A stretch of 64,000 bases of DNA. Source: Chromatiales bacterium (GTDB lineage: Bacteria > Pseudomonadota > Gammaproteobacteria > Thiohalomonadales > Thiohalomonadaceae). Under the pieces are notes generated by a model. It was not told where the DNA came from. It worked only from the letters and a program-made list of their open reading frames with translations, and made no database searches. The stretch lies in assembly GCA_003251535.1 (NCBI GenBank), contig QKFD01000073.1, forward strand, positions 1 to 64,000, written 5' to 3'. A program made the position numbers and the translations under genes. This document shows positions 19,467 to 27,039 of the stretch, in pieces; within the stretch, counting starts at the first letter, position 1; each line of letters starts with the position of its first letter.

Positions 19467-19798
19467 GGTTGCAGCTCCCACGCCGCGGTCGTCCCCAGCG
19501 CCAACGCCACTGGATCCAGTTCACCCGCGGCCGGCCCCCGCCCCAGATGGCCAACCACCAACCCCACCAGTACAAAACCGGCCAGCAGTCCGGCCTTGAA
19601 GGTGAGGGCGTAGTGCCACTCGCCGAAGAAGCGGTAGAGGGCGGCGTGTAGCCGTTGCGATAGCGGCTGGCGCTGGGGCTGACGCAGGGCGTGGGCCACG
19701 ATCCGCTGGGCCAGATCGGCCGCTGGCGGCGCTGGATGTTGGGCGCGCAGGCGACGGATCAGGGGGTCGTCCGTATGGCTGTCATCTGCATGGTTCAT
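19463..19798 (-). CDS. Probable membrane-bound anti-sigma factor
   Basis: The 111-residue protein has a hydrophilic N-terminal half (about residues 1-60, rich in Arg and Gln), one membrane helix (AGLLAGFVLVGLVVGHLG, about 72-90) and a short tail. It is placed directly after an ECF sigma gene, and its stop overlaps the following sensor gene as ATGA. That position and topology are those of an anti-sigma factor. No zinc-binding HxxxCxxC motif is present, so it would be a non-ZAS type as in CnrY-like systems. The start at 19798 has GGAG nine bases upstream; 19807 is also in frame. Confidence 0.65.
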   Translation of the reverse strand: MNHADDSHTDDPLIRRLRAQHPAPPAADLAQRIVAHALRQPQRQPLSQRLHAALYRFFGEWHYALTFKAGLLAGFVLVGLVVGHLGRGPAAGELDPVALALGTTAAWELQP

Positions 19799-19814
19799 TG
19801 TTGGCATCTCCGGC

Positions 19815-20366
19815 TTACTCCAGGGTGCGCCGCAGGAGCTTGCGCGCCCGCACCAGCAGCCCCTCCAGCGCCTTCACATGCACGCCCATGATCTGCGCTG
19901 CCTCGGGGTTGGTGAACTCTTCGAAATAGCAGAGGGTGACTGCCACCCGCTGGCGGGCCGGCAGGGCCGCCACTGCCGCCCGCACCCGCTCCGCCTCTTG
20001 CGCGGCCGCCACCTGCGCCTCGCTCCCAGGGCCCTCATCCGGCAGCTCTTCCAGGGCGGCGTCGGCATCGATCTCCCCTCGCCGACGGCGAATCGTATCG
20101 ATGCTGGTGGTCACTATGATGCGGTAGAGCCAGGTGGTGAAGGCGGCTCGCCCAGGCTGCCAGCTAGGGGCGCTCACCCACACCTTGGTGAAGGCACCCT
20201 GCACCGCATCTTCGGCGTCGGCCCGGTTCCCTACGACCCGTAGGGCGATGGCGTGGGCGCGCCCTAGGTGACGCTCCACTAGAAGACGGTAGGCCCCAGC
20301 ATCCCCCGTGGCCACCCGCGCCATCAATGCCTCGTCACTCGCCTGCTGCCCCATAGCCGGTTTCAC
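19815..20366 (-). CDS. ECF (sigma-70 group 4) RNA polymerase sigma factor
   Basis: The 183-residue protein has region 2 (LVERHLGRAHAIALRVVGNR, then AEDAVQGAFTKVW and FTTWLYRIIVTTSIDTIRRR) and region 4 (LPARQRVAVTLCYFEEFTNPEAAQIMGV and a C-terminal VRARKLLRRTL). This is the standard two-domain ECF plan. The start is GTG at 20366; an internal ATG at 20354 is possible. The anti-sigma-like gene follows 16 bases after its stop. ECF factors normally activate their own operon and a small regulon. The Gly/Ser-rich and EF-hand genes immediately upstream are likely targets. Confidence 0.88.
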   Translation of the reverse strand: MKPAMGQQASDEALMARVATGDAGAYRLLVERHLGRAHAIALRVVGNRADAEDAVQGAFTKVWVSAPSWQPGRAAFTTWLYRIIVTTSIDTIRRRRGEIDADAALEELPDEGPGSEAQVAAAQEAERVRAAVAALPARQRVAVTLCYFEEFTNPEAAQIMGVHVKALEGLLVRARKLLRRTLE

Positions 20367-20384
20367 ATCTCAGTCGCCGGGGTG

Positions 20385-20417
20385 CGCCCTATCCACCACA
20401 GCGGCGGGGATAGGGCG
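20385..20417. promoter_or_regulatory. Perfect 10-bp hairpin in front of the ECF sigma gene
   Basis: The arms CGCCCTATCC (20385-20394) and GGATAGGGCG (20408-20417) are exactly complementary around a 13-base loop. The element starts 18 bases upstream of the GTG of the sigma gene. It could end transcripts from the EF-hand gene or act in the leader of the sigma mRNA. The rest of the 172-base gap shows no recognisable promoter. Confidence 0.4.
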
Positions 20418-20538
20418 AAGCGCCCCCTCAGCAGGGAGGGGTGGTCGGCGTAGCGCGTTTGCGCCCACGACTCTGCGACTGGTCAGGTGCCCCCTTCTTA
20501 TGGGCTGCGCAACAGACGGATACTCTGCTCACCACGGT

Positions 20539-20808
20539 TTAGGGCAGCCGATTGGCGCGGACGGCCCGCAGCTCCTCGGCGGTGACAACATCGTCGTGAT
20601 TGGTATCGAGCTGCTGGAAACGCCGCTCGGCATTGGCGAGGAATTCTGCCTTGGAGATGGCGCCATCGCCATCGGTATCCATCGCCTTCAGCCGCTCCAA
20701 CAGCCGCGGCGGGACACTGCCACTACCCTCGGCGGCGACCACACTGCCAGCAATGGCGAGCAGGGCGGCGGCCAGCGCCGGGACCAACATCATGGAGAGG
20801 TTTCTCAT
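20539..20808 (-). CDS. Small secreted EF-hand protein
   Basis: The 89-residue protein has a signal peptide (ALAAALLAIAGSVVAAEG) followed by two calcium-binding loops, DTDGDGAISKAEF and DTNHDDVVTAEEL, with acidic residues at the ligand positions. It is thus a predicted periplasmic calcium-binding protein. GAGGAG lies nine bases before the ATG. It sits 30 bases downstream of the Gly/Ser-rich gene and upstream of the ECF sigma gene. EF-hand genes of this kind often accompany sigma/anti-sigma/heavy-metal-sensor sets, so it may be part of the sensing module. Confidence 0.82.
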   Translation of the reverse strand: MRNLSMMLVPALAAALLAIAGSVVAAEGSGSVPPRLLERLKAMDTDGDGAISKAEFLANAERRFQQLDTNHDDVVTAEELRAVRANRLP

Positions 20809-20838
20809 CTCGTCACGCTCCTCGACAAGGGATTGGAG

Positions 20839-21474
20839 TTAGTTGTTGGGGGTCACGGTCACACCCCCCCCGCGGACCCGCCCACCCGGTCCAGTGACGC
20901 TACGGGTGTAGGTACCGGTGCTGGGATCAACCGCCCCATCAACCTGACGTGAGTAGCTGTTGCCGCTACTGGTGGTCACCTCACCACCCCGGCTCCACCC
21001 CCCTTCACCATTGACGCTGCGATTAGAGGAGAAGGTACCGCTACGGCCACCACTGCCACTGTAGCTGCCACTCCGGTTGACACTGCCACTGCCGTCGCGG
21101 GTGGTGGTGCCGGTCACGCTCCCACTGTGACCACGGCTGTCCTCATAGGTTGCGTCAAAGCTCCCCCCTTGGGCGCTACCGGAGACGCTACGGCTGCCGC
21201 CGCCCACCCCGCTGACATTGCGATTGAAGGTGCCACTACTGCGGTCGTAACTGCTATCGACACTCCGCTCCAGGGTGCGCCCCCCAGAGGTGGTGACACT
21301 CTGCTGGCGTTGCAGCCCTGCGCCGCGGCCACCCTGCACCTGGCTCTGATATTGGCCACTGCCACCACGGCCGGTCTGGTAGCTCCCGCTGCGATTGAGA
21401 TCAACGGCCGCCGCCTGCTGGCTGCCAAACAGAATGACTGCGCCCAGGAGGGCGGTGAAGGTGGGTCGGATCAT
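20839..21474 (-). CDS. Secreted Gly/Ser/Arg-rich repetitive protein, unknown function
   Basis: The 211-residue protein has a signal peptide (ALLGAVILFGSQQAAAVD) and then an almost pure low-complexity mature part built from Gly, Ser, Arg, Thr and Asn with irregular repeats such as NRSGSY, RSVSG, TTSGG and SGTFNRN. Tyr and Arg occur at regular intervals. A good Shine-Dalgarno (AAGGAG, eight bases upstream) supports the start. I do not recognise a family. The composition suggests an unstructured or matrix-like periplasmic or surface protein. It leads the minus-strand run into the EF-hand and ECF sigma genes, so it may be regulated with them. Confidence 0.72.
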   Translation of the reverse strand: MIRPTFTALLGAVILFGSQQAAAVDLNRSGSYQTGRGGSGQYQSQVQGGRGAGLQRQQSVTTSGGRTLERSVDSSYDRSSGTFNRNVSGVGGGSRSVSGSAQGGSFDATYEDSRGHSGSVTGTTTRDGSGSVNRSGSYSGSGGRSGTFSSNRSVNGEGGWSRGGEVTTSSGNSYSRQVDGAVDPSTGTYTRSVTGPGGRVRGGGVTVTPNN

Positions 21475-21555
21475 GGGGGCGTCTCCTTTTTGGTGGACGT
21501 AACTAGCGGGCTTGTCCTTGATACGGCCGCGCCCCGTTCCCCCCTGCGTGCGAGT

Positions 21556-21588
21556 AAAAATTTATTTTTGTCGCCCCCGGCGCCGGGG
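21556..21588 (-). terminator. Palindrome plus AT tract after the dCache kinase
   Basis: CCCCGGCGCCGGGG (21575-21588) lies just past the kinase stop at 21591. On the minus strand it is followed within a few bases by an A/T tract ending in TTTTT. This is consistent with an intrinsic terminator. Confidence 0.45.
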
Positions 21589-21590
21589 TC

Positions 21591-23540
21591 TCAAGGGCCG
21601 GTGGGACCCACCATGCCCGGCGGCGGGGGGAGTGTGAAGTAGAAGGTGGCGCCGATGTTGGGGGCACCCTCTGCCTGGATGGTGCCACCGTGGCGCTCCA
21701 CGATGCGCCAGACGGTGGCCAGGCCGATGCCGGTCCCTTGAAAGGCGGTATCGGCGTGGAGCCGCTCAAACGGCTTAAACAGCTTATGGACATAGGCCAT
21801 ATCGAAGCCGATGCCATTGTCGCGGACCATGAACAGCGTCTGACCGGCACGCTCTATACGCTGAAACTGGATCTGCGGCGTCGCCTGCTGCTGGGTGAAC
21901 TTCCAGGCGTTACCCAGCAGGTTTTGCAGCAGCAGTCGCAGGGCGTTGGGGTCCCCCAGCGCCTGGAGCCCGGGTTCGATGTAGATCGCCACCTCCCGCC
22001 CCGGCTCCCCCTCGCGCAGTTGATAGATGACATCCCAGGCGAGGGCGCTCAGATCCACCGGACTGATTTGCAGATCACTACGGGCGAGGCGGGAGAGGCG
22101 CAGCAGACCGTCCACCAGGGCATTCATCCGCAGGGTGGCCCCCTGGATGCGGTTGAGGTGACCACGGCCGATCTCATCCAGCTGCTCGCCGTTATCCTCC
22201 CGCAGCGCCTGACTGAATCCGTTGATGGCCCGCAGCGGCCCTTGCAGGTCGTGGGAGACCGAGTAACTGAACGCCTCCAGCTCGCGGTTGGCCGCCTCCA
22301 GGGCGCGGGTGTGGTCGCGCACCTGTTGATCCATATCGGTGAGCGCCTGCGCCAAGACCTGTACCTCCCGAGCCGCCCAACTGGGGACGGAGAAGTCGGC
22401 CTCCCCATCGCCCCGTCGGGTGACCACCCGGGTCAGACGGCGCAAGGGACGGATCTGCCAGTGGACGATGAGGATGGTGACCAACGCCGCGCAGAGGATC
22501 AGGGCACAGGAGAGGATAAAGAGCCGCCGCTGTAGCGGGGCGATGTCCCGCACCACCTCGGCATAGGGGGCCTGTAACAGCACCCCAACGATGCGCTGGG
22601 GGTGGAGCGGATCCACCGGCACCTGAATGAAACTCATCAGGTCATCCTCCCCCTCGCGCCAGGTCTCGGTCTGGCCCTCGGCAGCACTACCGTCGAACAT
22701 CCGCTGCAACCGCGGCACCACCTCTTGGATGCGGTGGCGGGTCCCGAGATCGAACCCGAAGGCGAGGCTGGGATCGGGGTGGGCCAGGTAGTCCCCCAAC
22801 TCATTGGTGAGGTAGAGGCGAGTGCTCGGGGTGGGGAGGTGGCGACGCAGCTGCGCCACCACGCTGTTGAAATCGAGATTGACAACGACGACCCCAAACA
22901 CCTCACCGCCGTCGTAGATGGGGGTGGCGGCCCGCACCATCGGCTGGTGCGGTTCGGCGATATGGCCGTGCTCTTGATTGAGATCGATGGCCGAGAGGGA
23001 GACCTCCCCCGGCTTGAGCCGGATCGCCTGCTGCACATAGTCGCGGTGGGCCTTGCGCTGTAGCTCATCATCGGCGATGCGCACCACCTGATCGCCGATC
23101 CGATCCACCCGCACCAGCTCGCGGCCCCCATTGGCCAGACCGATATAGCGCGCCTGGGCGTAACCGGGGTGGCTGGCAATGGTGATGGTAAAGATGGTGG
23201 CTAGACGATCCCGCCAGGCCTTGTCACTGGAGCCGTCTTGCTGGTCCCAACCGCCGTTGTGATGGGCCCGAATGAGGCCGGTGATGGGGGGTGTCCCCGC
23301 CAGTACCCGCACGTCGGTGCTCAGGCTGTCGAGCGATCGCCGCAGCTGGAGACCGATGACCCGGGCATTCTCCTCCAGGGCGTTGGACTGCTCCGAGATC
23401 AGTAACCGATGGACCTCGCTGAAGACGATCCCACCTACGGCCAAGGCGCTGAGGGTCATGATGAAGACAGTGACCAGGGCGATGCGCGGCGCAAAGCCGG
23501 AGGCCTGCTGCCGTTGGTCCTGCGATGCGAGTGGAGCCAC
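21591..23540 (-). CDS. dCache-domain sensor histidine kinase
   Basis: The 649-residue protein has a first helix (about residues 20-42), a periplasmic double-Cache-like domain (about 45-320, with RYIGLANGGRELVRVDR and FGVVVVNLDFNSVV), a second helix (about 330-352), a juxtamembrane HAMP-like region and a kinase core. His430 in YSVSHDLQGPLRAI is the expected phosphoacceptor, of the type seen in phytochrome-like kinases. The N box is LLGNAWKFT, followed by DNGIGF and GTGIGLATV. The start is GTG. There is no adjacent response regulator. Cache domains bind small metabolites outside the cytoplasm; the ligand is unknown. It lies downstream of a surface-type repeat protein gene but is separated from it by a strong hairpin. 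Confidence 0.88.
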   Translation of the reverse strand: MAPLASQDQRQQASGFAPRIALVTVFIMTLSALAVGGIVFSEVHRLLISEQSNALEENARVIGLQLRRSLDSLSTDVRVLAGTPPITGLIRAHHNGGWDQQDGSSDKAWRDRLATIFTITIASHPGYAQARYIGLANGGRELVRVDRIGDQVVRIADDELQRKAHRDYVQQAIRLKPGEVSLSAIDLNQEHGHIAEPHQPMVRAATPIYDGGEVFGVVVVNLDFNSVVAQLRRHLPTPSTRLYLTNELGDYLAHPDPSLAFGFDLGTRHRIQEVVPRLQRMFDGSAAEGQTETWREGEDDLMSFIQVPVDPLHPQRIVGVLLQAPYAEVVRDIAPLQRRLFILSCALILCAALVTILIVHWQIRPLRRLTRVVTRRGDGEADFSVPSWAAREVQVLAQALTDMDQQVRDHTRALEAANRELEAFSYSVSHDLQGPLRAINGFSQALREDNGEQLDEIGRGHLNRIQGATLRMNALVDGLLRLSRLARSDLQISPVDLSALAWDVIYQLREGEPGREVAIYIEPGLQALGDPNALRLLLQNLLGNAWKFTQQQATPQIQFQRIERAGQTLFMVRDNGIGFDMAYVHKLFKPFERLHADTAFQGTGIGLATVWRIVERHGGTIQAEGAPNIGATFYFTLPPPPGMVGPTGP

Positions 23541-23659
23541 GATTGTTCTGCCCCTTGCCGGAGGAGAGAGGAGGAGGAGGGCCTATCTCCGAAGGCTACT
23601 ACGATTCCGGCAGCTGTGCGGCAGATTGCCGGCGCGATCTGACCGCAGGGGATGGCGGC

Positions 23660-23688
23660 GGCCCGGGGCGGAAAATCCGCCCCGGGCC
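23660..23688 (-). terminator. Strong 13-bp hairpin after the IPTL-CTERM gene
   Basis: The arms 23660-23672 and 23676-23688 are perfectly complementary (GGCCCGGGGCGGA / TCCGCCCCGGGCC) with a 3-base loop, 8 bases beyond the gene's stop. No T run follows on the minus strand, but the stem is very stable and probably limits read-through into the kinase gene. Confidence 0.55.
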
Positions 23689-23696
23689 GTGCCGGG

Positions 23697-26564
23697 TCAG
23701 GCGCGCAAGCGCCGCAGAGCGCCACCCAACAGCAGCAGACCAAGCAGCAGTGCGGCCCACTCCCCGAGGGTGGGGATGGGGACATAGAGCAGGGTCACCG
23801 TCGGATCGGCGGTGCCGGTGACCGTCGGGTCATCGGTGAGGGTCGCCGCCACATTGTCACCACTCACCTCGCCCTGGTTGCTCACCTCGGTGACATCTGT
23901 CGCCAACGGGTCGTTGATCAAGGCCCGGAAGGCGATGGTGGCACTGGCGCCCGCCGCCAACGAACCGATGTCTACTACCACGCTGGTGTCGCCGCCGCCG
24001 TTGCCGGTGGTGACACTACCCACGGTGGTGGTGACCGAACCACTCACCAGGGTGGTGTTGGCATCGGGGGTGTCGGTGAACTGGAGGGCCTGCGTGGCCA
24101 CGCTCCCGGTGTTGGTGATGGTGATGCTATAGCCGAGGGTGTCACCGGGATCCGGGTTGAGGTCGTGATCGAGATCCACCACCAGGGATGCCCGCTTGCT
24201 GGCGCTCACGGTGGTGGGCACCAGCACGGTGGCGAGGGTGGGATCACTGCTCCCCGCCTGGGTGGGATCATCGGTGAGGGTGGCCGGTAGGTTGGTGCCG
24301 CTGACACTCCCCTGATTGGAGACGGTGGAGTTGGCAACGGTGAAGCCACTACCCACCGTCACCTGGAAGGTGATGGTGACCTGGCCACCGTTGGCCAGGG
24401 TACCGAGGTCAACCCCTATCGTGGTCTCCCCCGCCCCATTGCCGCTGGTCACGCTACCGGCAGTGGTGGTGACCGAACCCACCACCAGGGTGGTGTTGGC
24501 GTCGGGGGTGTCGGTGAAGACGAGGGCATAACCGGGGTAGGCGCTGACGTTATCGATCACGATGGTGTAGGTCAGGGTGTCGCCCGGGTTGACCCAACCA
24601 TCGCTATTGACATCGGTGGTGAGGGCCACGCTCTTGCTGGCGGTGACCGCGATCTGCGGCACCACGCTCACCAGATGGTCCTCCACCTCGCCGTCAGAGG
24701 CGCTACCGGTATAAGAGACCGGCCCGTCGGTGGTGCAGCGGAAGCGGCTCAGGAGATCACCGCCCACCGTGGTGCTAGGCACCGCAAAGGTGAGGTTGTT
24801 ACTACCGGCACTGAGGGCGGTCCCGCTGGGGAAGAGCGCCTCGCCGCTATCGGCCCAATCGCCATCGCCGTTGAAGTCGATCCAGGCGGAGAGGGTGCAG
24901 CTGCCGCTGGCAACCACCGTCACCGTGGCGTTGGCCCCGGCCACGACGGGGCTCGGGAAGGTCACCCCATCTTCATCGTCACCGGCGCTGGCGCAGCTAC
25001 CCAGGAGGCCGACCCCAGTATTGAGGTCATCACCATCGGCGGTGGCGGCAGGCAGGCCATCTGCTTCGGCATCGACGCAGCTACCGAGGTAGAGCCCCCC
25101 TTGCAGCTGGTGGCGGGCCCCATCGGAGGCGATCAAGGTGCCGTAGGAGTCGGGGGCATCACCGAAGTCATAGGGGATGCCCATGTACCAGCTGCTATCG
25201 GAGGAGATGTAGTAGTCGAGACTGGCGTTTTGGGCGCTGGCGGTACCGACGTTGGTGTACTGTCCCACCACGGCACTGCCGCTAGCGGTACAGGTCATCG
25301 ACTCGCCGATGGTGAGCGTCGTCTGGGGACAGCTGACCGTGACCCCCTGATCGTCCGTCACGGAGACGGAGGAGAGATCTTCACTACCGTTGTTGGTCAC
25401 CTCGTACTGCCAGGTGACGGCACTGCCGTAACGCAGCGACGGACCAGGGGCAGCCACCACATCCTGGTTGTTGGTGAGTTTGACGATGGTCAGCGGATTG
25501 CCGTAGTAGTGGCTCGCATCGGTGGCGGTCAACACCTCCATAGAGGGGAGGTCGGCCGTGGCGGTACCGACATTGGCATACTGCCCCACCACCGCCACAC
25601 CAGTGGCGGTGCAGACGGTGCTCGCACCGGCGGCCAGGGTGGTCACCGGGCAGGTGACCACCACCCCCTGGTCATCGCTCACGACCAAGTTGGTCACTGT
25701 CGCCGGGCCAGGATTGACGACGGTGTAGGTCCAGTTGACCGTATCGCCGAGCTGTAGCACCGGACCGATGGGGAGATCGGCATCGACGCCGTTGGTGGCG
25801 GTCTCCAGGGAGATGATCTGGCCGTAGTAGTGGCTCGGATCGGTGGCCACGCTCACCGAGGTGTCGGGGAGTTCGCCGCTGGCGATACCGACGTTGGCAT
25901 ACTGCCCGATCTGCGCTACCCCGCTGGCAGTGCAGGTCATGGAGGCGCCGATAGCCAGATCGGTGGCAGGACAGACGACCGATACCCCCTGGTCGTCGCT
26001 CACTGAGACATTGGTGAGGGCACTGGCGCCGATGTTGGTCACCAAATATTCCCAGTTGACGGTGCTGCTCACCGGCACCACTGGCCCGGTGGGGGTATCG
26101 GCATCGACCCCGTTGGTGCTGGTCTCGATGGCGATGGAGGGGGCCGCCTGCCCATAATAGTGGCTGGGGTCGGTGTCGCTGACCTGGGAGCCGGCGTCAC
26201 CGGAGATGAGGTTGGCGGTCACCGTACCGATGTTGCTGTACTGGCCGACCACCACAGTCCCGCTACCGGTGCAGACCATGGAGAGGCCGCCGGCTACCGT
26301 GGTGCTGGGGCAGGTGACGACCACCCCTTGGTCGTCGGTCACCACAACGTCGTACAGGGTGCGGCCACCGCTGGCATAGATCTCATAGGTCCAGGCGACC
26401 GAGTTACCAATAGTGAGCACCGGCCCCGGGATGGTATCCGCATCCACCCCTTCGGTGTGCTTCTCAATGACCACGTCGGTCTCCTGGGCCATCGCCTGTG
26501 GCGCTAGACCCAAGCCCGCCAGAGCAGCCACTGTAGCCACTCGCCAGAACAACTGAGATTTCAT
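23697..26564 (-). CDS. Large secreted repeat protein with IPTL-CTERM sorting signal
   Basis: The 955-residue protein has a signal peptide (VATVAALAGLGLAPQAMAQE). Four related units of about 105 residues follow, each with TNGVDAD-like, DDQGVxVxCP and GQYANVGxA landmarks and most ending DPSHYYG. Then comes a GEVED-type domain (DFGDAPDSYGT, DEDGVTFPSP, AWIDFNGDGDWADSGE), then two DUF11-like repeats with DTPDANTTLV. The C-terminus is IPTLGEWAALLLGLLLLGG plus a basic end, the IPTLxxW sorting signal associated with exosortase H. No exosortase is in the window. DxNxDG loops suggest calcium binding. The start at 26564 has GGGAG four bases upstream; an in-frame start at 26813 would add a poor leader. 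A surface or matrix adhesin is likely. Confidence 0.85.
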   Translation of the reverse strand: MKSQLFWRVATVAALAGLGLAPQAMAQETDVVIEKHTEGVDADTIPGPVLTIGNSVAWTYEIYASGGRTLYDVVVTDDQGVVVTCPSTTVAGGLSMVCTGSGTVVVGQYSNIGTVTANLISGDAGSQVSDTDPSHYYGQAAPSIAIETSTNGVDADTPTGPVVPVSSTVNWEYLVTNIGASALTNVSVSDDQGVSVVCPATDLAIGASMTCTASGVAQIGQYANVGIASGELPDTSVSVATDPSHYYGQIISLETATNGVDADLPIGPVLQLGDTVNWTYTVVNPGPATVTNLVVSDDQGVVVTCPVTTLAAGASTVCTATGVAVVGQYANVGTATADLPSMEVLTATDASHYYGNPLTIVKLTNNQDVVAAPGPSLRYGSAVTWQYEVTNNGSEDLSSVSVTDDQGVTVSCPQTTLTIGESMTCTASGSAVVGQYTNVGTASAQNASLDYYISSDSSWYMGIPYDFGDAPDSYGTLIASDGARHQLQGGLYLGSCVDAEADGLPAATADGDDLNTGVGLLGSCASAGDDEDGVTFPSPVVAGANATVTVVASGSCTLSAWIDFNGDGDWADSGEALFPSGTALSAGSNNLTFAVPSTTVGGDLLSRFRCTTDGPVSYTGSASDGEVEDHLVSVVPQIAVTASKSVALTTDVNSDGWVNPGDTLTYTIVIDNVSAYPGYALVFTDTPDANTTLVVGSVTTTAGSVTSGNGAGETTIGVDLGTLANGGQVTITFQVTVGSGFTVANSTVSNQGSVSGTNLPATLTDDPTQAGSSDPTLATVLVPTTVSASKRASLVVDLDHDLNPDPGDTLGYSITITNTGSVATQALQFTDTPDANTTLVSGSVTTTVGSVTTGNGGGDTSVVVDIGSLAAGASATIAFRALINDPLATDVTEVSNQGEVSGDNVAATLTDDPTVTGTADPTVTLLYVPIPTLGEWAALLLGLLLLGGALRRLRA

Positions 26565-26628
26565 TGCACTCCCCCCCAGGGCCCCAATTGGTAGGTATAA
26601 ATCACTCTGTCGTTGGTCCAGCGTCGCT

Positions 26629-26651
26629 CCCCCACGGGGGGTAATCCCCCC
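26629..26651. promoter_or_regulatory. Mutually exclusive hairpins in the leader of the IPTL-CTERM gene
   Basis: CCCCC-AC-GGGGG and GGGGGG-TAAT-CCCCCC share the same central G run (26636-26641), so only one stem can form at a time. The element is about 65 bases before the start codon. The rest of the 346-base gene-free stretch 26565-26910 contains the tRNA promoter but nothing else I could identify. Confidence 0.3.
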
Positions 26652-26869
26652 AGAGAGGGCCCGGACCTGGCGCACGCTCGGCGAGAGAAAGATAGGCCAT
26701 CGGTGGATGCCCCACCCAACCACTCTCCCGCCCGGCGGACGACCCCAAATCCGTAGACCACGCCTGGACCACCCATTTTGATCGCCGCAGTCTAACAATC
26801 TTATTGCCCACACCCCACAGGGTTAGGGTGCTATTTTTTTCGTATCTGGAACTTTTTTGCTCTCCCCTG

Positions 26870-26898
26870 TTGACGCCCCCCCAATCCATCTGGATAAT
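26870..26898 (+). promoter_or_regulatory. Sigma70 promoter of the tRNA-Asp gene
   Basis: TTGACG (26870-26875) and GATAAT (26893-26898) are separated by 17 bases and lie 12 bases before the tRNA. Each hexamer matches the consensus in five of six positions. Confidence 0.85.
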
Positions 26899-26910
26899 GC
26901 GCGGCTTCCT

Positions 26911-26987
26911 GGAGCGGTAGTTCAGTTGGTTAGAATACCGGCCTGTCACGCCGGGGGTCGCGGGTTCGAGTCCCGTCCGCTCCGCCA
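26911..26987 (+). tRNA. tRNA-Asp (GTC)
   Basis: The 77-base gene has a 7-bp acceptor stem (GGAGCGG / CCGCTCC), a D arm, an anticodon arm CCGGC-CTGTCAC-GCCGG with anticodon GTC at 26945-26947, and the T arm GCGGG-TTCGAGT-CCCGT. A genomically encoded CCA is at 26985-26987. A strong promoter lies just upstream and a terminator just downstream, so it is a single-gene transcription unit. No integrase or attachment-site duplication is seen next to it. Confidence 0.97.
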
Positions 26988-26993
26988 GATGCC

Positions 26994-27023
26994 AAAAAGG
27001 CGCCCCACCGTGGGCGCCTTTTT
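26994..27023. terminator. Bidirectional intrinsic terminator between tRNA-Asp and gshA
   Basis: The arms AAAAAGGCGCCC and GGGCGCCTTTTT form a perfect 12-bp stem with a 6-base loop. The A run and T run let it act for the plus-strand tRNA and the minus-strand gshA. Confidence 0.85.
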
Positions 27024-27039
27024 CATTTCTAGCCCGCCA

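Noticed and set aside
23697-26564. Repeated DNA blocks as a possible CRISPR or tandem-repeat array
   Set aside because: The period of about 315 bases is that of the protein units, with no short identical repeats and spacers.
26565-26830. Possible c-di-GMP or cobalamin riboswitch in the IPTL leader
   Set aside because: The conserved core sequences of those classes are not present.
26565-26949. Minus-strand frames across the IPTL leader and tRNA gene
   Set aside because: One overlaps the tRNA and another would put an unlikely leader before a good signal peptide.
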